DNA of 64,000 nucleotides from Hyaloperonospora brassicae. Lineage: Eukaryota > Oomycota > Peronosporomycetes > Peronosporales > Peronosporaceae. Within the stretch, counting starts at the first letter, position 1. Each line of letters opens with the position of its first letter. A model generated the notes under the pieces. It ran no database searches and was not told where the DNA came from. It saw nothing but the letters and a program-made list of their open reading frames with translations. The DNA lies in NCBI GenBank assembly GCA_947650285.1, contig CANTFL010001459.1:1-64000 (forward strand), given 5' to 3'. The position numbers and the translations under genes were made by a program. Shown here one piece after another: positions 57,935 through 64,000 of this stretch.

Positions 57935-58138
57935 AACCTGTTAAAGTCTTGAGAGCACTGGACGAGTGAGTATACGAAGCTTGAAGAACGCTAAAGAAGT
58001 CTACACCGCAAAGTGAAGACGACTTGTGCTGGAGAAGGAATGTTTGGAAGTGATTGATTTATAGGTCTTAGCTCTGCCTACCCTAGACTGCATTCAATCG
58101 CATGGTGCATCGAATCAACCTGATTTACACGCGTCCAA

Positions 58139-58804
58139 TCATCCTACGCGTCGAATCATCTCTGAGGTAATTACCGACGTAAACACTATCCCGTAAGAAC
58201 TACGCTCTAAGTTCGGATTGTATCGGTAACCCTCAACAACTCTCACGACGTCTCGCGATCGCAGTTCCGCGCGGCTCATCTCCAAGTTGAGAACGACGTT
58301 CTCGTAGCTCTTGGGGAGGCTGCGCAACAAGCAGATCGCCGCGTCTTCGTCCTCCATCTTGGCGCCGATGCTGCTGAGCTTCGCGCTGATGTTGAGGACT
58401 TCATTGCAATGATGCATCACATTGCCGCCTTCCGCCATCTCCATGCTGAACAGTTGTCGCCTCAAGAAGATCCGTCCCGACTTCTGCGACCCACCATACC
58501 GTGTCTTCAACCGCGCCCACGCAGACCATGCTTCTTCGCAGTCATCAACCACGTGATGGCAATCCGCGTTCACGTGCAACAACATCAAGCCGAACGCGAT
58601 GTTGCTGGTCTTGACATACTCCTCCATGGCGCGAGGATCGGCGAAGGTGGGGCTGGTCTCCCGGTTCACCGCGTGCCACGTCGACTTGGTCAGGAACACG
58701 CCACGCATGTAGCGGCTCCACGTCGCGTAGTTGTCCCCATCAAACTTGTCGATGGAGACCTTGGTGGCGGAATCTTGGGCAGAGGACATCGTGCTTGGGC
58801 TCAT
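58139..58804 (-). CDS. Satellite Gag', unit 26
   Basis: 221 residues. HVNAD, QKSGR, FLRRQ, DEDA. Confidence 0.75.
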   Translation of the reverse strand: MSPSTMSSAQDSATKVSIDKFDGDNYATWSRYMRGVFLTKSTWHAVNRETSPTFADPRAMEEYVKTSNIAFGLMLLHVNADCHHVVDDCEEAWSAWARLKTRYGGSQKSGRIFLRRQLFSMEMAEGGNVMHHCNEVLNISAKLSSIGAKMEDEDAAICLLRSLPKSYENVVLNLEMSRAELRSRDVVRVVEGYRYNPNLERSSYGIVFTSVITSEMIRRVG

Positions 58805-59008
58805 AACCTGTTAAAGTCTTGAGAGCACTGGACGAGTGAGTATACGAAGCTTGAAGAACGCTAAAGAAGTCTACACCGCAAAGTGAAGACGACTTGTGCT
58901 GGAGAAGGAATGTTTGGAAGTGATTGATTTATAGGTCTTAGCTCTGCCTACCCTAGACTGCATTCAATCGCATGGTGCATCGAATCAACCTGATTTACAC
59001 GCGTCCAA

Positions 59009-59674
59009 TCATCCTACGCGTCGAATCATCTCTGAGGTAATTACCGACGTAAACACTATCCCGTAAGAACTACGCTCTAAGTTCGGATTGTATCGGTAAC
59101 CCTCAACAACTCTCACGACGTCTCGCGATCGCAGTTCCGCGCGGCTCATCTCCAAGTTGAGAACGACGTTCTCGTAGCTCTTGGGGAGGCTGCGCAACAA
59201 GCAGATCGCCACGTCTTCGTCCTCCATCTTGGCGCCGATGCTGCTGAGCTTCGCGCTGATGTTGAGGACTTCATTGCAATGATGCATCACATTGCCGCCT
59301 TCCGCCATCTCCATGCTGAACAGTTGTCGCCTCAAGAAGATCCGTCCCGACTTCTGCGACCCACCATACCGTGTCTTCAACCGCGCCCACGCAGACCATG
59401 CTTCTTCGCAGTCATCAACCACGTGATGGCAATCCGCGTTCACGTGCAACAACATCAAGCCGAACGCGATGTTGCTGGTCTTGACATACTCCTCCATGGC
59501 GCGAGGATCGGCGAAGGTGGGGCTGGTCTCCCGGTTCACCGCGTGCCACGTCGACTTGGTCAGGAACACGCCACGCATGTAGCGGCTCCACGTCGCGTAG
59601 TTGTCCCCATCAAACTTGTCGATGGAGACCTTGGTGGCGGAATCTTGGGCAGAGGACATCGTGCTTGGGCTCAT
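59009..59674 (-). CDS. Satellite Gag', unit 27
   Basis: 221 residues. HVNAD, QKSGR, FLRRQ, DEDV. Confidence 0.75.
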   Translation of the reverse strand: MSPSTMSSAQDSATKVSIDKFDGDNYATWSRYMRGVFLTKSTWHAVNRETSPTFADPRAMEEYVKTSNIAFGLMLLHVNADCHHVVDDCEEAWSAWARLKTRYGGSQKSGRIFLRRQLFSMEMAEGGNVMHHCNEVLNISAKLSSIGAKMEDEDVAICLLRSLPKSYENVVLNLEMSRAELRSRDVVRVVEGYRYNPNLERSSYGIVFTSVITSEMIRRVG

Positions 59675-59878
59675 AACCTGTTAAAGTCTTGAGAGCACTG
59701 GACGAGTGAGTATACGAAGCTTGAAGAACGCTAAAGAAGTCTACACCGCAAAGTGAAGACGACTTGTGCTGGAGAAGGAATGTTTGGAAGTGATTGATTT
59801 ATAGGTCTTAGCTCTGCCTACCCTAGACTGCATTCAATCGCATGGTGCATCGAATCAACCTGATTTACACGCGTCCAA

Positions 59879-60544
59879 TCATCCTACGCGTCGAATCATC
59901 TCTGAGGTAATTACCGACGTAAACACTATCCCGTAAGAACTACGCTCTAAGTTCGGATTGTATCGGTAACCCTCAACAACTCTCACGACGTCTCACGATC
60001 GCAGTTCCGCGCGGCTCATCTCCAAGTTGAGAACGACGTTCTCGTAGCTCTTGGGGAGGCTGCGCAACAAGCAGATCGCCGCGTCTTCGTCCTCCATCTT
60101 GGCGCCGATGCTGCTGAGCTTCGCGCTGATGTTGAGGACTTCATTGCAATGATGCATCACATTGCCGCCTTCCGCCATCTCCATGCTGAACAGTTGTCGC
60201 CTCAAGAAGATCCGTCCCGACTTCTGCGACCCACCATACCGTGTCTTCAACCGCGCCCACGCAGACCATGCTTCTTCGCAGTCATCAACCACGTGATGGC
60301 AATCCGCGTTCACGTGCAACAACATCAAGCCGAACGCGATGTTGCTGGTCTTGACATACTCCTCCATGGCGCGAGGATCGGCGAAGGTGGGGCTGGTCTC
60401 CCGGTTCACCGCGTGCCACGTCGACTTGGTCAGGAACACGCCACGCATGTATCAGCTCCACGTCGCGTAGTTGTCCCCATCAAACTTGTCGATGGAGACC
60501 TTGGTGGCGGAATCTTGGGCAGAGGACATCGTGCTTGGGCTCAT
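59879..60544 (-). pseudogene. Satellite Gag', unit 28, two stops
   Basis: The SRYMRG stop of unit 23 occurs here too (~60,450), and a second stop (TCACGATC at ~59,993) ends the frame after ELRS, so 59,993-60,448 alone is open. The second stop change recurs in the partial last unit. Confidence 0.75.
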
Positions 60545-60848
60545 AACCTGTTAAAGTCTTGAGAGCACTGGACGAGTGAGTATACGAAGCTTGAAGAACG
60601 CTAAAGAAGTCTACACCGCAAAGTGAAGACGACTTGTGCTGGAGAAGGAATGTTTGGAAGTGATTGATTTATAGGTCTTAGCTCTGCCTACCCTAGACTG
60701 CATTCAATCGCATGGTGCATCGAATCAACCTGATTTACACGCGTCCAATCATCCTACGCGTCGAATCATCTCTGAGGTAATTACCGACGTAAACACTATC
60801 CCGTAAGAACTACGCTCTAAGTTCGGATTGTATCGGTAACCCTCAACA

Positions 60849-61056
<208 letters not shown>

Positions 61057-61063
61057 CTTCCTC

Positions 61064-61630
61064 TCAATGCGAACTCACGTGAACGCCGAGAGCCTCTATC
61101 TCCTTCTTGTTGCGTGGTCCTTGTAGCCCCTTCGTAATGATGCCAGCTAACATATTCGCCATCTCACAGTACTTGAGCTTCACTCCACCACGCTTAACTT
61201 CATCACGGATGTAATGGTACTTGATGTTAATGTGCTTAACTTGATAATGATTATCCGGATTCTTCTTCATCTTGATGCAAAACGGGTTGTCGCAATGATC
61301 TTGAGCTCAGGCTAGGACTTGATACTGCGAAATCTAGAATTTCGCGAAGCAAGCGATGCACCCACTTGTTTTCTTAAATCGCCAAGCTTAGCGCGATGTA
61401 TTCCGCTTCGCTTGTTGACAGTGACACACTTGTATGAATCTTTCTTTCTCAGCTCAATGGAGCACATATGAGCATGAATGCTTATTTCGGAGAATACTTG
61501 CGATCTGCATGGTCACCGGCCCAGTCTGCATCCGAGTACCCGCAGAAGTCCACCTTGTCGCCGAGCTTGAATCAGATGCCATGCGATTTGGTTCCTTGCA
61601 AGTATCGAAGAATACTTTTGACCGCCATTC
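61064..61630 (-). pseudogene. Copia RNase H, decayed
   Basis: The ORF 61,064-61,270 has HINIKYHYIRDEVKRGGVKL and the C-terminal GPRNKKE region. The rest, to about 61,630, is recognisable only by comparison with the copies at 4.6-5.1 kb and is broken by stops and indels. It is much more diverged than the other copies. Confidence 0.7.
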
Positions 61631-61636
61631 AGTGCT

Positions 61637-62465
61637 CTACTTGGCGAGTATCATGCAGCGCGACACGTAGCTCACAGCAAAAGCGAATTCCGGTCGTGTC
61701 ACGGTTATTAAGTGGATTAAGGCTCCCACTGCTTCACGAAACGGAGCGTCGATCTTGGTCGCTGCGTTACTTCGTGTGAGTCGAGAGCTGATGTCCGTTG
61801 GGATGATGACAGATTTGCAATCGTTCATGCCGGACCGTTTGAGAACATCGTCTATGTAGCGTCTCTGGTACATTGTAACACTCCCGTCGTCGTTATTCAC
61901 CAGCTCGATACTCAGCACGAACGCACATTTGCCGCTGTCAGTCATCTCGAAGATCGTTTTCGATTCGCTCTTGGTGCGCGCAATCATTTTGGTCGAGCTG
62001 CTAGTCAACAACACATCATCGAAGTAGACCAGCAATAGCACGCACTCACCGTTTGCAATCTTGAGATAAAGACAAGGGTCACATTTGGACAATTGAATTT
62101 CGATGGAGCAGACGAACTCATGGAAAGTCTCGTTTCATACCCGTCAAGTTTGTTTCAGTCCGTTTATTGCTTTCACCAGCTCGAAGCAGTCAAAGTCTTC
62201 ATCGACCTTTAACACCCTCTAGAACCGCGCAAAACACTTGAGCCTTACTTTCACCGTACAGGAAAGCTGTCATCACGATTAGTTGTTCCAGCTTCCAGTC
62301 AAAGTACTTTGTGATCGCGATCACCGTGAGGAGCGTCACACACTTGGCAACTGTCGAGAACGTCTCCGTGAAGTCGATGCCATATCTCTGCTTATACCCT
62401 TTTGCCACGTAACACGCCTTGTAATTATCAATCGACCCATCAGCCTTGCGCTTGATATTAAACAC
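61637..62465 (-). pseudogene. Copia reverse transcriptase, decayed
   Basis: 61,637-62,092 (151 residues) has CDPCLYLKIANGECVLLLVY with the palm box YFDD intact. 62,199-62,465 has the N-terminal half (KRKADGSIDNYKACYVAKGY), where the catalytic Asp of QLDVVTAFLYG is replaced (QLIVMTAFLYG). The frames are separated by shifts. This is a distinct, older copy. Confidence 0.75.
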
Positions 62466-62960
62466 CTATTTGATGCCGATGGTGTGCTGTACAGCTGGTA
62501 GCTTGATAGTTCGAAACACGCCACGTAGCTTCATTGAGTCCAACTCGGCGCAAATCGCCTTACGCCAATGAACTTGATCCGGACCACCAACCGCATCTTG
62601 AAACGTAGTCGTCTCGGGCAAGTCAGCGCCTTCGACTGCATTGGAGCTTGCTTGCCAAAAGACTTGACGGGAGTCGTCATCGTCATCTTCGTCACCGCCT
62701 CTGCGCTCTTTGTCCAGATTGGCTCGGGTTCTTAATCACCGTTTTGCTTGCTGCGACTCAAAGTCATCTGGCGCACTTGCTTCTTTCAACCCGGCTCCAC
62801 TTCGAGTAGAAGATGTCCGTCGATAGACTTGTCAATGGCTGTTTGAACGGCTCTTGCGCTTGCCAGTTTGCTTATATTGCATGGCGCCAGGTTTATCACT
62901 GATGTCCATCGAGTCGAAGTCCAACATAGTGTCCTCGACAACTTCTTGCGGCAGTGTCGA
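62466..62960 (-). pseudogene. Copia linker, decayed
   Basis: It matches the acidic linker of the other copies at DNA level and runs unbroken through the point (about 62,967) where gypsy LTRs interrupt the others. It thus shows the unoccupied target: GCGGCAGTGTCGAAGAGAA followed by further copia sequence. Confidence 0.65.
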
Positions 62961-63584
62961 AGAGAATCCAAACGTTATTCGATGAAGGAGACATCGCGTG
63001 ATATCACCACTTGATCTGCTTCAATGTCGTTGATACGGTATGCCTTTGACATTTCTTTTTACCTCATGAACTGTCCTTCTCGAGCCTTCGGGTACCATTT
63101 CTATCGTTTTTCTTTATGGGTCAACACGAACTCTCGACAGTCGAAAACTTGCATGAGCTTCACACTTGGCCGCGATCCGTTGATGATCTCGAACGGACTT
63201 TTGTCATGGTACTTGGGCGAAGGTAGGCGATTCTTGATGTAGATTGCGTTATTGCTGCCTCGGCACAGAAATACTTGTTCAGTTTGGCGTAGTGAAGCAT
63301 TTTGCCACCGATTTTCACGATGGTCAGAATCGCTTGTTCCGCTGTGCCATTATTCTATTGCGCATATCGAACAGTGACCTGCTGCTCGATTTCTAAATCA
63401 TCACATAATGCTTTGAGCAAAGTCGCCGCAAACTCACGTGCGCCATCGTGTCGACCAATTTGACCGTTCGGTCAAACTGCGTCTAGACCGCCACGATCTA
63501 CTTCTTGATGCACGTTTTGCTAACGGACTTGGCGCGCAGACTAATTCCCTTCATGCATCCGCTGACTTCGTCGGCGATCAGCAG
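62961..63584 (-). pseudogene. Copia integrase, decayed
   Basis: The DNA aligns with 29,930-30,530. Recognisable parts are the region for IKNRLPSPK (near 63,220-63,240), the stretch around the glutamate of NGTAER (near 63,340) and RHDGAR (near 63,440). Stops and indels break every frame. Alignment ends at about 63,584. Confidence 0.65.
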
Positions 63585-64000
63585 TGTGGTAAAGAGCGTT
63601 TCAGCACCGGAATATCAGTTTGGAGACTTAAGGGTCGACCACTCAAATGTCGGAGCATCGGGTGTCGGCGACTCAAGGGTAGAGCAGAATGCGAGAAGAT
63701 CGAACGACATATTCATCACCATATTTGTATAAGAACTAGGGATAGAACAGAGAGCCATATCTGCTGGCTCTGCAAGAAAGAAAAAGAGATAAACCAATAC
63801 AGTGCAGAATTTTCTAAGCCCAAGACACGCGTACACTTGAGGTAAGTCCCTGCGTGGGCTAGATTATGCCTGCCGTCGAACCTCGAGATTCATAGCTTGT
63901 AGAGGTATCGACTGGTAGCGCCAAGATTTAAGGAAGACCCGGGTTGGGCAGCGCTCGCTACTAGCGAAAGAAGGAGTCTCGTCGTCGACGAGCCGGTAAA
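63585..64000 (+). mobile_element. Probable start of another LTR, cut by the window end
   Basis: Integrase homology stops where TGTGGTAAAG begins, an LTR-like TG start similar to the gypsy TGTGG. A plus-strand TATA-like TGTATAAGAA lies 140 bp on, and a short inverted repeat (AGAGCC...GGCTCT, 63,751-63,771) follows. The right end is outside the window, so family and orientation are a guess. The ORF at 63,438-63,845 is not recognised. Confidence 0.4.

Noticed and set aside
36700..60562. Plus-strand ORFs of 137-201 residues in every satellite unit ([16 protein letters not shown]...)
   Set aside because: They lie exactly opposite gag, as does a 330-residue frame opposite the full gag at 31-32 kb. 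An open antisense frame follows from the codon use of gag; no domain, no separate conservation.
63438..63845. Host gene at the right edge
   Set aside because: The frame starts in decayed integrase and runs into LTR-like sequence; no motif supports a cellular protein.

Overview
The window looks like repeat-rich DNA of an oomycete, most likely a Phytophthora-like member of the Peronosporales. I recognise no host gene. Everything I can name belongs to LTR retrotransposons. The organism call is an inference from the Ty3/gypsy polyprotein (integrase, a second RNase H with an SFDGSAR start, a CCHC gag with a characteristic C-terminal tail), which matches what I know of Phytophthora elements, and from TCAYTTY initiator-like motifs in an LTR.

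Region 1 (1-14,285) starts with the end of a gypsy LTR in opposite orientation (1-601). It continues as a tandem array of a 5.39-kb chimeric unit. Each unit holds a 1.84-kb gypsy LTR (TGTGG...CCACA), about 1.37 kb of gypsy sequence with a plus-strand coiled-coil ORF, a copia LTR of about 0.28 kb, and the 3' half of copia pol on the minus strand (RNase H, reverse transcriptase, linker). Unit starts are 1040, 6433 and 11,824. Region 2 (11,824-26,306) is a 14.5-kb minus-strand gypsy element: LTR, leader ORF, gag, protease, RT, two RNase H domains, integrase, chromodomain, then an antisense (plus-strand) ORF before the 3' LTR. It is broken by several frameshifts and is mosaic at its left end. Region 3 (26,307-36,236) is one more chimeric unit. 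It contains a nearly complete copia element (27,735-32,358) joined through a shared LTR to a second copia 3' half, then a diverged gypsy LTR and a stub of the antisense ORF.

Region 4 (36,237-61,039, 24.8 kb) is the most remarkable part: 28 head-to-tail copies, plus a partial 29th, of an 870-bp unit. A unit is a complete copia LTR (300 bp), a primer-binding site matching the anticodon arm of initiator tRNA-Met, and the first ~189 codons of gag. The gag frame reads on into the next LTR, giving a 221-residue ORF in most units. Each unit therefore carries its own LTR promoter, the primer site and a Gag fragment without the zinc knuckle. Variants between units occur in blocks and include a two-unit higher-order repeat, so the array has expanded and been homogenised recently.

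Region 5 (61,040-64,000) is an older, decayed copia remnant (RNase H, RT, linker, integrase) cut at about 63,585 by what looks like the start of another LTR. Overall, gypsy and copia elements have inserted into each other. The nested blocks were then multiplied as DNA, because copies share the same disabling mutations. One piece, LTR plus truncated gag, became a gene-bearing satellite.
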